Source: Oceanobacter sp.
GTDB taxonomy: Bacteria > Pseudomonadota > Gammaproteobacteria > Pseudomonadales > Oceanobacteraceae
Reading direction: 5' to 3'
Assembly: GCA_002733645.1 (NCBI GenBank)
Contig: NVWL01000003.1
Location: 62,001 to 126,000, forward strand
Length of the DNA: 64,000 bases
Shown here in pieces: positions 34,148 through 42,785 of the stretch. Every line of letters begins with the position of its first letter. The stretch's first letter is position 1. The position numbers were made by a program, and so were the translations under genes. The notes under the pieces are model-generated. The model did not search any database. It was not told the origin of the DNA and saw nothing but the letters and a program-made list of their open reading frames with translations.

Positions 34148-35113
34148 ATGATTTTTGGAGGCTTGGGCCTAGCTCTTAATATTACAACGATTGTGATTTT
34201 AAGCTGCAGCTTCACCTTGATTCTTACGTCTGTAATCATGAAGCACTTCCATGATTCCTTATCTAATTTCAATGCAATTAGTAGATCCCGAATACTTTGG
34301 TGCATTGTTATTTTACCTTGGTTTGTTAGCGCTCTATCCGTCGTTGCTTTAGTATTTCCCGAGCTATTTCAATGGAAAGGAATCTGGGCTTCATTGCATT
34401 GGCATCACATATACGATTTCTCAATATTCAGCTGGCATGGAGCATCTTTAATAATATTCAGTAGCTTCTGCTTGCTGTTATTGCTCTCTAGACTAGCCCG
34501 AGCTTTGAAGATGCATTCCAGCATGAATCAGCTCAATTCTTTTTCGAAATCAGACGTTTTATTAAATGGATGCCTAATTATCGAATCGAATGAGGTTAAT
34601 GCATTTACATCAGGCCTCTTGAATGCCAAGGCATTTATCACAACCGGCCTTAACAATCGTCTTAATAATGATGAAAATACTATTGTCCAATTGCATGAAC
34701 TTGCGCATGTGAAAAATTCTGATCCACTGCGGAAATATATATTTTCTCTACTAGTTTCTTTTTACCCATTAAAAATATCAGAACAATTAAATGCTTCATT
34801 TTCACTAGCGCTTGAACAGCTTGCAGACAGCGAAGTATTAAAAGAAATACCCGATGTCGCCTTAATTGCTAAAACACTAGTAAACGTGACTCGATTACAA
34901 TTAAATTCGAGTCAAATAGCGCCACCAGTATCTGAAAACTGTTCATTCATAAATACTCCTTTGGAATCAAGAATTCATTACCTTTTAAATGAGTATAAAG
35001 GTAAGTCTTTTCCATACTTCATATTAATCATTTTAGTTTTTGCTATTTCTTCAATTAGCACACTCTCTGTTGATCTGATTCATCACTCTTTCGAACAATT
35101 ATTTAGCCACTAA
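34148..35113 (+). CDS. BlaR1-like M56 membrane metalloprotease sensor
   Basis: A 321-residue protein with three or four N-terminal membrane segments and a final one near the C terminus (YFILIILVFAISSISTLSV). The gluzincin motif HELAH lies at 183-187 (IVQLHELAHVKNSD), as in BlaR1/MecR1. It lacks the C-terminal penicillin-binding sensor domain, so beta-lactams are not the expected signal. The likely job is to perceive metal stress and inactivate the BlaI-like repressor encoded two bases upstream. The signal and cleavage are inference from family and position. Confidence 0.87.
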   Translation: MIFGGLGLALNITTIVILSCSFTLILTSVIMKHFHDSLSNFNAISRSRILWCIVILPWFVSALSVVALVFPELFQWKGIWASLHWHHIYDFSIFSWHGASLIIFSSFCLLLLLSRLARALKMHSSMNQLNSFSKSDVLLNGCLIIESNEVNAFTSGLLNAKAFITTGLNNRLNNDENTIVQLHELAHVKNSDPLRKYIFSLLVSFYPLKISEQLNASFSLALEQLADSEVLKEIPDVALIAKTLVNVTRLQLNSSQIAPPVSENCSFINTPLESRIHYLLNEYKGKSFPYFILIILVFAISSISTLSVDLIHHSFEQLFSH

Positions 35114-35128
35114 GGATGTTTAATACTT

Positions 35129-36445
35129 ATGTTTGACTTTAAATCCACATCCAAAAAACCGACTGGCAGTCGGTTTTTTGGAGGTATTTCATCGAACTAT
35201 ATTTTTAGCGCAATCAGCATTTTTCTGCTCACAAGCAATATAAATGCAATGGAGCCTTCAAATAGCACTCTTACAATAAAAGAGGCTGTTGTTAAAAGTT
35301 TGAAGCAACATCCAGGCTTGGCAAGTTTCGCATATCGAGTTCAAAGCTCTGATCACACTATAGCGCAAGCTGCTATTGGGCAAAAACCAGAGGTGTCCTT
35401 GGTTATTGAGGATGCATTGGGAACCGGTGATTATTCTGATTTTAGCAATGCACAATCAACGTTGAGTATTGGCTGGATCTTAGATGGCGGGCTCGTCAAT
35501 AGCCGTGTGCAACAATATAAATATAAGAAAGCATTGACTGAGATAGAGTTAGATATCAAACGTTATGATGTTGCCGCTGAAACAGCTCATCAGTTCATTA
35601 CTATATTAGCGCTACAAGACCGCTTTAAAATTGGCAAAGAAGCACATTTACACAGTAAAAAAATTCTTAAAGAGATAACTCATCGTGTGAATAGTGGTAA
35701 AGCACTTATGGCTGATCAACTTCGTGCAGAAGTAAATTTAGAGCGTAGAGAGCTTGAGGTTGAAGATATTGCACATGAATTGATATCCGCCAAAAAAATA
35801 CTATCTTCTTCTTGGGGGCAGTCAGATATCGAATTTTCGTCAGTATCAGGCTCTTTAAACTTACCTAAAAGCCTTATTGATTACTCTAAATTTGAGCAAG
35901 CAATCAGTTCTAATCCTAAAGTACGCTATTTTTTAACCCAGCAGCGGCTAACAGAAGGTGAAATATCTCTAGCAAGAGAAGAAGGTAAAAACAGGTTACG
36001 TTTTAATGCAGGGGTAAGTCGCTATGAAAGAACAGAAGATTATGGATTAACCATGGGAATTACTTTGCCTTTCGGTGGGAATAATAATCAAGGAAAAATT
36101 TCTTCCTTGAGCGCTGATAAAAGTCGCTATCAAGCTGAATTAACAGCAACCGAAATTCAATTATTAACACAGGTTTTTGTGCTCTACCAAGAACTGATGC
36201 ATAGCTACCATATTAATAATTCACTAACAGATGAAATAATTCCCCGCCTAGAAAAAGCGTTAAAAGAAACCTACAAAGCTTATCAGCTAGGTAAGTATAG
36301 CTATCAAGAATGGTCGTCTGTGCAGCAAGAAGTTTACGATGCTCAATTTTCATTAATAGATGCTCGCTTAACCGCACATAAAAATACAGTTGAACTTGAG
36401 CGTCTAACGGGTTTAGCCATGCAAGATTATAAAAACGCACAGTAA
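35129..36445 (+). CDS. TolC/CzcC-like outer-membrane efflux protein
   Basis: Forms the outer-membrane and periplasmic channel of a tripartite efflux pump. 438 residues; the signal peptide has an unusually long n-region (about 24 residues) before IFSAISIFLLTSNINA. Two OEP repeats are visible, beginning LTIKEAVVKSLKQHPGLASFAY and SKFEQAISSNPKVRYFL. A perfect 15-bp palindrome lies inside the first codons. If translation began downstream at the ATG of MEPSN the signal peptide would be lost, so the upstream ATG is preferred. It is the first gene of the pump set with the CzcB- and CzcA-like genes. Confidence 0.87.
   Translation: MFDFKSTSKKPTGSRFFGGISSNYIFSAISIFLLTSNINAMEPSNSTLTIKEAVVKSLKQHPGLASFAYRVQSSDHTIAQAAIGQKPEVSLVIEDALGTGDYSDFSNAQSTLSIGWILDGGLVNSRVQQYKYKKALTEIELDIKRYDVAAETAHQFITILALQDRFKIGKEAHLHSKKILKEITHRVNSGKALMADQLRAEVNLERRELEVEDIAHELISAKKILSSSWGQSDIEFSSVSGSLNLPKSLIDYSKFEQAISSNPKVRYFLTQQRLTEGEISLAREEGKNRLRFNAGVSRYERTEDYGLTMGITLPFGGNNNQGKISSLSADKSRYQAELTATEIQLLTQVFVLYQELMHSYHINNSLTDEIIPRLEKALKETYKAYQLGKYSYQEWSSVQQEVYDAQFSLIDARLTAHKNTVELERLTGLAMQDYKNAQ
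35150..35182 (+). promoter_or_regulatory. Second palindrome, at the head of the efflux operon
   Basis: A perfect 15-bp inverted repeat (tccaaaaaaccgact / agtcggttttttgga) with loop ggc, 37 bases after the protease stop and inside the 5' codons of the TolC-like gene. It shares the aaaaaaccga/tcggtttttt core with the palindrome over the repressor promoter. It may be a second operator or an intrinsic terminator/attenuator that lowers efflux-gene expression. The T-run in the arm favours some termination activity. Confidence 0.6.
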
Positions 36446-36474
36446 ATTAAAATTTATAAAAATTGAGAAATTAT

Positions 36475-37719
36475 ATGAAAAAAATATTATACCGCCCCTT
36501 AAAGGCTTGGCTTGTCCTCTGGAGTATTGCAATAACACTGGCTACTGGTTCAGCCTTATCGTTTGCAGTTGATAATGAAATGAAAGAGATCACACCAGAA
36601 AAGGGACCAAATGGTGGGAGGCTGTTAACTCAACAAGATTTAACGATTGAGTTATCAATATTTGAAACCGGTATACCACCTGAATTTCGTGTGTGGGTGA
36701 CGAGCAACGGTGAGCCTGTTGCACCTGAATTGATCCAACTAACTATTAAACTTACCCGCTTAGGTGATGTAGTTGATCATATTAACTTTCAACCACAAGC
36801 CGATTTTTTGCGTGGTGACATGGAAATCTACGAACCACATTCATTTGTAGTAACGATTGACGCAAACTACCAAGGGAAAGAGTATCAATGGAAGTATGAC
36901 AACTTTGAAGGCCGGACTTTAATTGAAACTAAAGTAGCAGAAGCTATGGATATCCAAACGGCTAAAGCTGGGCAAGCCATGCTCTCAGAAACAATTGAAG
37001 TGTTTGGTCGTATAGTAGCTGCGCAAGATGCACAGCGAAATATTTCGGCTCGCTTTGATGGACAGATTAAGTCAATGCCCGTGAAATTGGGACAAGCAGT
37101 TAAGTCGGGTGATTTACTAGCCACCATTGAGAGTAATGAAAGTTTAAAAGAGTACCGCATAATATCCCCCATCGACGGTGTTATTGTTGAAAAAAATGCC
37201 AATATAAGTGAGCAAACTGATGGTCGAATTTTACTATCAATAACCAACTTACAAGCTCTAAATGCAGAACTATCAGTGTTCCCTTCCGACCGTTCACGAG
37301 TAAAACTTACAGCCATAGCAAGCATTAATGTTGATGGGGTAAAAGAGAAATTAACCAGTAAAGTGATCTCTATTGATAGCCACCTTCAAAGTAATCAATC
37401 AACGATTGTACGAGTGGCACTTGATAATACCGCTGGGGCTTTATTTCCTGGTCAGTTTGTAACAGGAGAAATAGAAGTTGCTCGTTATACCGCCCCACTA
37501 GCGGTTAAACGAGAAGGCCTACAGGCATTTCGTGATTTCACGGTTGTTTATGCAAAAGTTGGTGAGCAATACGAAGTAAGGATGCTTGAGCTTGGCCGTC
37601 AGGCTGGAGAATGGATAGAAGTATTGGGTGGGCTGGATGCAGGCACAGAATATGTGACCAAAAACAGTTTTATTATCAAAGCAGATATCGAAAAATCTGG
37701 CGCATCTCACGATCATTAA
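36475..37719 (+). CDS. CzcB-like periplasmic adaptor (HlyD/MFP family)
   Basis: Membrane-fusion protein joining the RND pump to its outer-membrane channel. The ATG at 36475 gives 414 residues; a TTG at 36463 would add four. The N-terminal segment (LVLWSIAITLATGSALSFAV) is a signal peptide or anchor. A CzcB-type N-terminal domain beginning PEKGPNGGRLL is followed by the barrel-sandwich region (IKSMPVKLGQAVKSGDLLATIE, ISPIDGVIVEKNANISE). The C terminus ends in GASHDH. It lies between the TolC-like and CzcA-like genes, nine bases before the latter. Confidence 0.88.
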   Translation: MKKILYRPLKAWLVLWSIAITLATGSALSFAVDNEMKEITPEKGPNGGRLLTQQDLTIELSIFETGIPPEFRVWVTSNGEPVAPELIQLTIKLTRLGDVVDHINFQPQADFLRGDMEIYEPHSFVVTIDANYQGKEYQWKYDNFEGRTLIETKVAEAMDIQTAKAGQAMLSETIEVFGRIVAAQDAQRNISARFDGQIKSMPVKLGQAVKSGDLLATIESNESLKEYRIISPIDGVIVEKNANISEQTDGRILLSITNLQALNAELSVFPSDRSRVKLTAIASINVDGVKEKLTSKVISIDSHLQSNQSTIVRVALDNTAGALFPGQFVTGEIEVARYTAPLAVKREGLQAFRDFTVVYAKVGEQYEVRMLELGRQAGEWIEVLGGLDAGTEYVTKNSFIIKADIEKSGASHDH

Positions 37720-37728
37720 GGAAGTATC

Positions 37729-40700
37729 ATGCTCGAATATATTATTCAGTTTTCAATTCAGCGGCGTGGATTAATCATGGCCGCAGTAATTGCATTATGC
37801 GGCCTTGGTTTATGGAATTTTACTAAACTGCCAATTGATGCTGTTCCTGACATTACAAATGTACAGGTTATGATCAATACAGAAGCTCCAGGCTATACAC
37901 CACTGGAGGTTGAGCAACGTGTAACGTTTCCTATTGAAACAGCTATGGCAGGATTGCCTAACTTACAATTTACGCGTTCTGTATCACGATATGGTCTATC
38001 TCAGGTCACAATCATTTTCACCGATGATACTGATATCTATTTTGCACGTCAGCTCGTTAGCGAGCGTTTATCAGGCGCAAAGTCGAATCTGCCTAGGTTG
38101 CTTGAACCCGAACTGGGTCCGATTGCAACGGGTTTAGGTGAAATATTTATGTTTACCGTTGATGCGGAGCCTGGCGCATTAAATACGGATGGTTCTGAGA
38201 TAACACCTACTGATTTACGATCGGTTCATGATTGGATTATTCGACCACAACTACTGCGCGTTCCAGGTGTTGTTGAGGTCAATCCTATCGGGGGTTATAA
38301 GCGAGAAGTCTTAGTTGCAATCGATCCTGAGAAACTTCTTTCGTTTCACGTTACGCAAGCGGATGTTGTCAGTGCAATTCAAAATAACAATCAAAATCGT
38401 GGTGTGGGTTTTGTTGAGCACAATGGTTCACAGTGGTTATTACGTGTTCCTGGCCAGCGTGAAAAGATTGAAGAGCTTGGCGATTTAGTGATACACAGCG
38501 ACGACGGCATTCCCGTTCGTATAAAAGATGTTGCCAGTATCGAAGAAGGCAAAGAGTTACGTACCGGTGCGGCTACACAAAATGGTCGTGAAGTCGTCAT
38601 GAGTACTGTATTTATGCTTGTGGGTGAGAACAGTCGTACGGTTGCCAAAGCGGTAGCTGAGAGACTAGAAGAGATAAAACAAGGTCTGCCAACTGGGATC
38701 AGTGCAACCGCTGTATATGACCGCACAAACCTTGTCGATAAAACACTGAAGACGGTCCAAGCAAATTTGGTTGAAGGTGCCTTATTAGTCATCATTATTT
38801 TATTCTTCTTGTTAGGTAATATTCGAGCGGCCTTACTAACCGCAGCGGTTATCCCCATTGCAATGCTAATGACAATTACAGGAATGGTACACGCTAAAGT
38901 CAGCGCCAACTTAATGAGCCTAGGAGCTTTAGATTTTGGTTTATTGGTGGATGGTGCCATTATTATTGTTGAAAACTGTTTACGAAGATTAAGCCAGGCA
39001 TCCAAATCCAACTTAACATTAGGTATAAAAGAGCGTTTCGATATTGTCTTCAGTGCAACGCGTGAGGTTATTCGCCCTGCATTGTTTGGTGTGTTCATAA
39101 TTACTGCTGTTTACCTACCCATATTTTCTTTGACTGGTGTCGAAGGAAAAATGTTTCACCCAATGGCATTAACAGTCGTCATTGCATTGATTTGCTCAAT
39201 TATTCTTTCAATTACGTTTGTGCCTGCTTGCGTAGCATTGCTATTCAATAAACCAATCGAAGAAAAAGACAGTGCGATTATTAAAGCTTCAAGAACGATA
39301 TACGAACCTCTGCTGAAGTTGGCACTTTCTGCTCGCTGGGTGGTGATTGGTTTTGCATTAGTTTTGGTTTTTGGATCTGGATTTCTTGCTACAAAGTTAG
39401 GAAGCGAATTTGTCCCCAATTTAGATGAGGGCGATATTGCGATGCACGCATTGCGTATTCCTGGGACATCTTTGAGTCAGGCAATTGAACTACAAAAAAC
39501 CTTAGAAGAAAAAATAAAAACCTTACCTGAAGTAAAGCTAATTTTTGCTAAGGTTGGCACCGCTGATGTAGCTACTGATGCTGTGCCACCAAGCGTTGCC
39601 GATAACTTTATAATTTTGAAACCACGAAGCGAGTGGCCTGATCCCAATAAAACTAAAGAACAGGTCGTCAATGATCTAGCAGCTTTAGTTGAGCCTATTC
39701 CAGGTAATCGCTATGAATTTCTGCAACCGATTCAAATGCGATTTAATGAACTATTATCAGGCGTTCGTGCGGAACTCGCAATCAAAGTATTTGGGGATGA
39801 TTTTACCCAATTACAAAAAATCGGTAGTGATATTCAAAGTACGATAGCAAGTATTGATGGTATCGCTGATATCCAGATGGAAAAAATAACGGGCCTCCCC
39901 ATTATGACCATGCAACCAAAGCTTGCTGTATTAGCTCAATACGGTTTATCAATTCATGATGTTCAAGAGCAATTGGCTGTTGCTCTGGGTGGTGAAGTTG
40001 CGGGACAGTTTTATGAGGGTGATAGACGCAGTAATATCGTTGTGCGACTACCTGAGCAACGAAGATCTGATATGGATCGCTTACGCTACTTACCCATTCA
40101 GCTGTCGAATATGGACGCTGTTCCACTGCAAGAGTTGGTGACACTAGAATTAGTTGAGGGCTTTAATCAAGTGAACCGTGAGAATGGTAAGCGACGCATC
40201 GTCGTGACAGCGAACGTACGTGGTCGCGACTTAGGCTCATTTGTTTCGGATATCCAAACCGCTATCAATGCATCAGTCGATGTACCTGCTGGCTACTGGA
40301 TAGAATATGGTGGTACTTATCAAAAGCTCCAATCCGCCTCAAAACGTTTAACTCTAGTGGTGCCCATCACATTAGTAATGATTATTGGCTTGTTAATCTT
40401 GGCTCTGGGTTCGTTTAAAGATGCCATGATTATTTTCACGGGTGTTCCTTTAGCGTTAACAGGGGGAGTATTATTTTTAGTATTACGCGACATACCTTTC
40501 TCTATATCAGCCGCTGTCGGTTTCATTGCATTATCGGGTATAGCCATTCTTAACGGACTGGTAATGGTCTCATTTATTAGGGATCTGATACATGATGGCT
40601 TCTCTGTTGAGAAAGCAATAATTCAAGGGGCACTTACCCGTTTGCGGCCTGTTCTAACCACGGCTTTAGTTGCTTCACTTGGATTCGTGCCAATGGCTTT

Positions 40701-40848
40701 AAATACGGGTATAGGGTCTGAAGTTCAACGTCCCTTAGCAACAGTTGTTATCGGAGGCATTATATCGTCTACGCTACTAACTTTGTTTGTACTACCTGTA
40801 CTTTATCGCTTGCTCCATAAAGACACCCAATCTGTAAAAAATACTTAG
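37729..40848 (+). CDS. CzcA-like heavy-metal RND efflux pump
   Basis: Inner-membrane proton/metal antiporter of 1039 residues with twelve membrane segments and two large periplasmic loops. The proton-relay segment in TM4 reads GALDFGLLVDGAIIIVEN with D402, D408 and E415 at the numbers known for CzcA. This DFG...VDGA pattern is the divalent-cation (Co/Zn/Cd or Ni/Co) type, not the CusA copper/silver type. TM1 (GLIMAAVIALCGLGLWNF) and the start PIDAVPDITNVQV are also family hallmarks. The exact metal is not decided by sequence; the HupE/UreJ neighbour hints at nickel or cobalt. Confidence 0.93.
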   Translation: MLEYIIQFSIQRRGLIMAAVIALCGLGLWNFTKLPIDAVPDITNVQVMINTEAPGYTPLEVEQRVTFPIETAMAGLPNLQFTRSVSRYGLSQVTIIFTDDTDIYFARQLVSERLSGAKSNLPRLLEPELGPIATGLGEIFMFTVDAEPGALNTDGSEITPTDLRSVHDWIIRPQLLRVPGVVEVNPIGGYKREVLVAIDPEKLLSFHVTQADVVSAIQNNNQNRGVGFVEHNGSQWLLRVPGQREKIEELGDLVIHSDDGIPVRIKDVASIEEGKELRTGAATQNGREVVMSTVFMLVGENSRTVAKAVAERLEEIKQGLPTGISATAVYDRTNLVDKTLKTVQANLVEGALLVIIILFFLLGNIRAALLTAAVIPIAMLMTITGMVHAKVSANLMSLGALDFGLLVDGAIIIVENCLRRLSQASKSNLTLGIKERFDIVFSATREVIRPALFGVFIITAVYLPIFSLTGVEGKMFHPMALTVVIALICSIILSITFVPACVALLFNKPIEEKDSAIIKASRTIYEPLLKLALSARWVVIGFALVLVFGSGFLATKLGSEFVPNLDEGDIAMHALRIPGTSLSQAIELQKTLEEKIKTLPEVKLIFAKVGTADVATDAVPPSVADNFIILKPRSEWPDPNKTKEQVVNDLAALVEPIPGNRYEFLQPIQMRFNELLSGVRAELAIKVFGDDFTQLQKIGSDIQSTIASIDGIADIQMEKITGLPIMTMQPKLAVLAQYGLSIHDVQEQLAVALGGEVAGQFYEGDRRSNIVVRLPEQRRSDMDRLRYLPIQLSNMDAVPLQELVTLELVEGFNQVNRENGKRRIVVTANVRGRDLGSFVSDIQTAINASVDVPAGYWIEYGGTYQKLQSASKRLTLVVPITLVMIIGLLILALGSFKDAMIIFTGVPLALTGGVLFLVLRDIPFSISAAVGFIALSGIAILNGLVMVSFIRDLIHDGFSVEKAIIQGALTRLRPVLTTALVASLGFVPMALNTGIGSEVQRPLATVVIGGIISSTLLTLFVLPVLYRLLHKDTQSVKNT

Positions 40849-40903
40849 ATTAATAATAGCAGTGATATAAAAATTACTGCATACCATTACTTTAGAGGTT
40901 CAT

Positions 40904-41764
40904 ATGTTTAAAATTATATTAGTCTTTTTCTTCACGTGCCTAAGCACTACTGCTTTCGCACACGGCATGTCTGCTGCTGATCAAGCACGTATTCTTAATG
41001 CAGGTTACTTCGAATATTTAACGCTTGGTGCGACACACATGCTCTCAGGGTATGACCATTTATTATTCTTATTTGGTGTTATTTTCTTTTTAACACGATT
41101 TAGAGATATTCTAAAATTCATCACTGCGTTTACCGTTGGCCATTCCATCACCCTTATCTTTGCAACCATTTATGAAATTAACGCTAATTATTACCTAATT
41201 GATGCGGTTATCGCATTAACGGTTTGCTATAAAGCATTTGATAACTTGGGTGGATTTAAAAAACACCTACAAATGGAATCACCCAACCTAACATGGATGG
41301 TATTTATTTTTGGTTTGATACACGGTTTTGGTTTATCAACACGTTTGCAGCAGCTCCCTCTTGGAGAAGACCATTTAGTCTTAAAAATACTGTCATTTAA
41401 CGTAGGGGTTGAGCTAGGCCAGATAATTGCTCTAACTATTATGCTTGTGATATTAGCGGGTTGGAGAAAAACAGAATCCTTTAATCGCTTCAGCAAAGCA
41501 TCAAATGTTATTCTAATGATACTGGGTGGACTACTTCTATTAATGCAGCTCCACGGATATCAGCACTCTAAATATTCAGATGATTTCCCTTTGAATAAAG
41601 ATGATCACTCACATATTCATGAAGATATGGAAAGTGAAGCATCAGAGCTATCGAACTATCCGGTTAAATTGAATCTTGATGTTCAAGCTCCTAAAGAAAA
41701 AGTAATCGATGAAGAGCCAGTTAGTGAGCACTCCCACGATGGCCAAAACTCTCACAAACATTAA
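40904..41764 (+). CDS. HupE/UreJ-family membrane protein with His-rich tail
   Basis: A 286-residue membrane protein. The signal peptide (MFKIILVFFFTCLSTTAFA) is followed by HGMSAADQARILNAGYFEYLTLGATHMLSGYDHLLFL, with the HxxxxGxDH-like family motif, then TVGHSITLI and LIHGFGLSTRL. About six further membrane segments follow. HupE/UreJ proteins are nickel/cobalt-associated permeases. The soluble C-terminal tail is rich in His and acidic residues (DDHSHIHED, SEHSHDGQNSHKH) and probably binds metal. It lies 55 bases after the pump gene. Confidence 0.85.
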   Translation: MFKIILVFFFTCLSTTAFAHGMSAADQARILNAGYFEYLTLGATHMLSGYDHLLFLFGVIFFLTRFRDILKFITAFTVGHSITLIFATIYEINANYYLIDAVIALTVCYKAFDNLGGFKKHLQMESPNLTWMVFIFGLIHGFGLSTRLQQLPLGEDHLVLKILSFNVGVELGQIIALTIMLVILAGWRKTESFNRFSKASNVILMILGGLLLLMQLHGYQHSKYSDDFPLNKDDHSHIHEDMESEASELSNYPVKLNLDVQAPKEKVIDEEPVSEHSHDGQNSHKH

Positions 41765-41787
41765 TACAATAAAATAAAGGTGATTTT

Positions 41788-42135
41788 ATGAAAACTATTC
41801 AAACAATTTTTGCAGCATTAGTACTATTGACTTCTCAGCTAGCATATTCTCACGGCAGTCATGCACCCGTAATGAACGAAGCTCAAATAATGGCTTTGGG
41901 CGTTAGTGCAGCCTCACAATTTTCGACTCAAGATACAGGGCTACCCATTGGAAAACTTCCAGAGAGCTGGGCAAATATTAAAGAGAACAATGTATCAATA
42001 CATAAAAAAGGTAGAGGTTATTATATTCTGAAAATAGAGAATGGAGCTGATGAAAGAATTCTTTATGTTTTAGTGTCGAATGCCGGTAGAGTTTATGATG
42101 CCAATTTCACAGGGGCTTTCAAAGATATTAAGTGA
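41788..42135 (+). CDS. Small exported protein of the metal cluster (DUF6488-like)
   Basis: A 115-residue protein with a signal peptide (KTIQTIFAALVLLTSQLAYS) and a mature start SHGSHAPVMNEAQIMAL bearing two His near the N terminus, suggesting a metal-binding site. The rest (LPESWANIKENNVSIHKKG, YYILKIENGADERILYVL) resembles the DUF6488 type, a small periplasmic family seen beside efflux genes. Function is unknown; periplasmic metal binding is an inference. A ribosome site (aaaggtg) precedes the ATG, and a terminator follows 30 bases after the stop. It is the last gene of the efflux operon. Confidence 0.7.
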   Translation: MKTIQTIFAALVLLTSQLAYSHGSHAPVMNEAQIMALGVSAASQFSTQDTGLPIGKLPESWANIKENNVSIHKKGRGYYILKIENGADERILYVLVSNAGRVYDANFTGAFKDIK

Positions 42136-42165
42136 GACTGAAAGTATTATACTCGTATAATAAAG

Positions 42166-42202
42166 ATTAACTGTCACGTTTATTAACGACAGTTAATTTT
42201 TA
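42166..42202 (+). terminator. Intrinsic terminator of the efflux operon
   Basis: A 10-bp stem (attaactgtc / gacagttaat, 42166-42175 with 42188-42197) and a 12-base loop, followed by T-rich sequence. It lies 30 bases after the last cargo gene. Confidence 0.78.
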
Positions 42203-42218
42203 ATTATGACTCTAAACC

Positions 42219-42400
42219 TGAATCCCACCTAACTCACAAGACACCCTTTAACTATGTAACGAGTTAACAGAGTCGGTCACTATGGCTGGTGAACGATACA
42301 ACGAAGAATTCAAGGTAGCAGTAATTAACTAGATAAGCGAAGTTAGATATTCAATAGTCTCTGCTGCTAAGCGTTTAGATATAATAATGGATAAACTATC
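42219..42400 (+). pseudogene. Decayed 5' end of an IS3-family element
   Basis: Begins TGAATCCCACC and continues as a recognisable relative of the IS at 31733: the stretches ctttaactatg, ggtgaacgatacaacgaagaatt and gctaagcgttta are shared. It has an ATG (42282) for MAGERYNEEFKVAVIN and then a stop codon, with further substitutions and no OrfB. The right end is missing; similarity fades at about 42400. It has the same orientation as the intact IS, so the cargo lies between two relatives. Confidence 0.85.
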
Positions 42401-42513
42401 TGACGGGTGTGGCTCGGTAAAGTGCTCATATAAGGCTTTGAGTATTCAGTAATTAATATTTAGCGTTGGTGAGAAAAGCTGATCCCGAAGCTGAGAGGCG
42501 ATTGAGCTTAAAA

Positions 42514-42661
42514 GTTAACAACTTTATTGTTACGCTTTTATTGGAAAGAAAGGCCAGGTAGAGTTTTAGTTAACAACTTTATTTAATTCTTAAAAAATCG
42601 TGGGCTATATAAATCAATGACTTACGAGCCATTCAGTTAACAACTTTATTGTTAACCGACA
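42514..42661 (-). repeat. Tn7-L-type end: three spaced TnsB-binding repeats
   Basis: Copies of gttaacaactttatt start at 42514, 42569 and 42636 (spacings 55 and 67 bp), inverted relative to the other end. The outermost is followed by the terminal ccgaca at 42656-42661. Spaced sites at this end match the Tn7-L organisation. Confidence 0.9.
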
Positions 42662-42666
42662 TTTCC
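42662..42666. other. Target-site duplication of the Tn7-like element
   Basis: The bases tttcc directly follow the element end and repeat those at 23914-23918. A 5-bp duplication is the Tn7 standard and shows that the present ends were joined to the chromosome by one transposition event. Confidence 0.93.
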
Positions 42667-42785
42667 GAACCTGAGAATACGTTAATATCTCTTTGTGTTA
42701 GCCGCCCCCGTCATGTTCAGCAACCTACTATAAGTCTTTAGTTTACAAACAATCACTAAACGACTTGGCATAATCGTTATTTTTA

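Larger units (their letters stand above)
23919..42661 (+). mobile_element. Intact Tn7-like transposon carrying a metal-efflux cargo
   Basis: An 18.7-kb element. Its outer ends are perfect inverted copies: TGTCGG plus gttaac...gttaac at the left, the reverse complement at the right. It is flanked on both sides by tttcc. The glmS-proximal (Tn7-R-type) end has three TnsB-like sites in a 20-bp tandem; the distal (Tn7-L-type) end has three spaced sites. tnsABCDE lie at the glmS end, followed by an IS3-family element, a BlaI/M56-regulated CzcCBA-like cluster and a decayed IS3 relative. The whole span is visibly AT-richer than the flanks. Protein lengths match E. coli Tn7 closely. Confidence 0.95.

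Noticed and set aside
38391..39098. A 235-codon open frame on the minus strand
   Set aside because: It lies wholly within the CzcA-like pump gene, shows no family pattern, and is rich in Ser, Thr and Pro as expected from the opposite strand of a membrane-protein gene.
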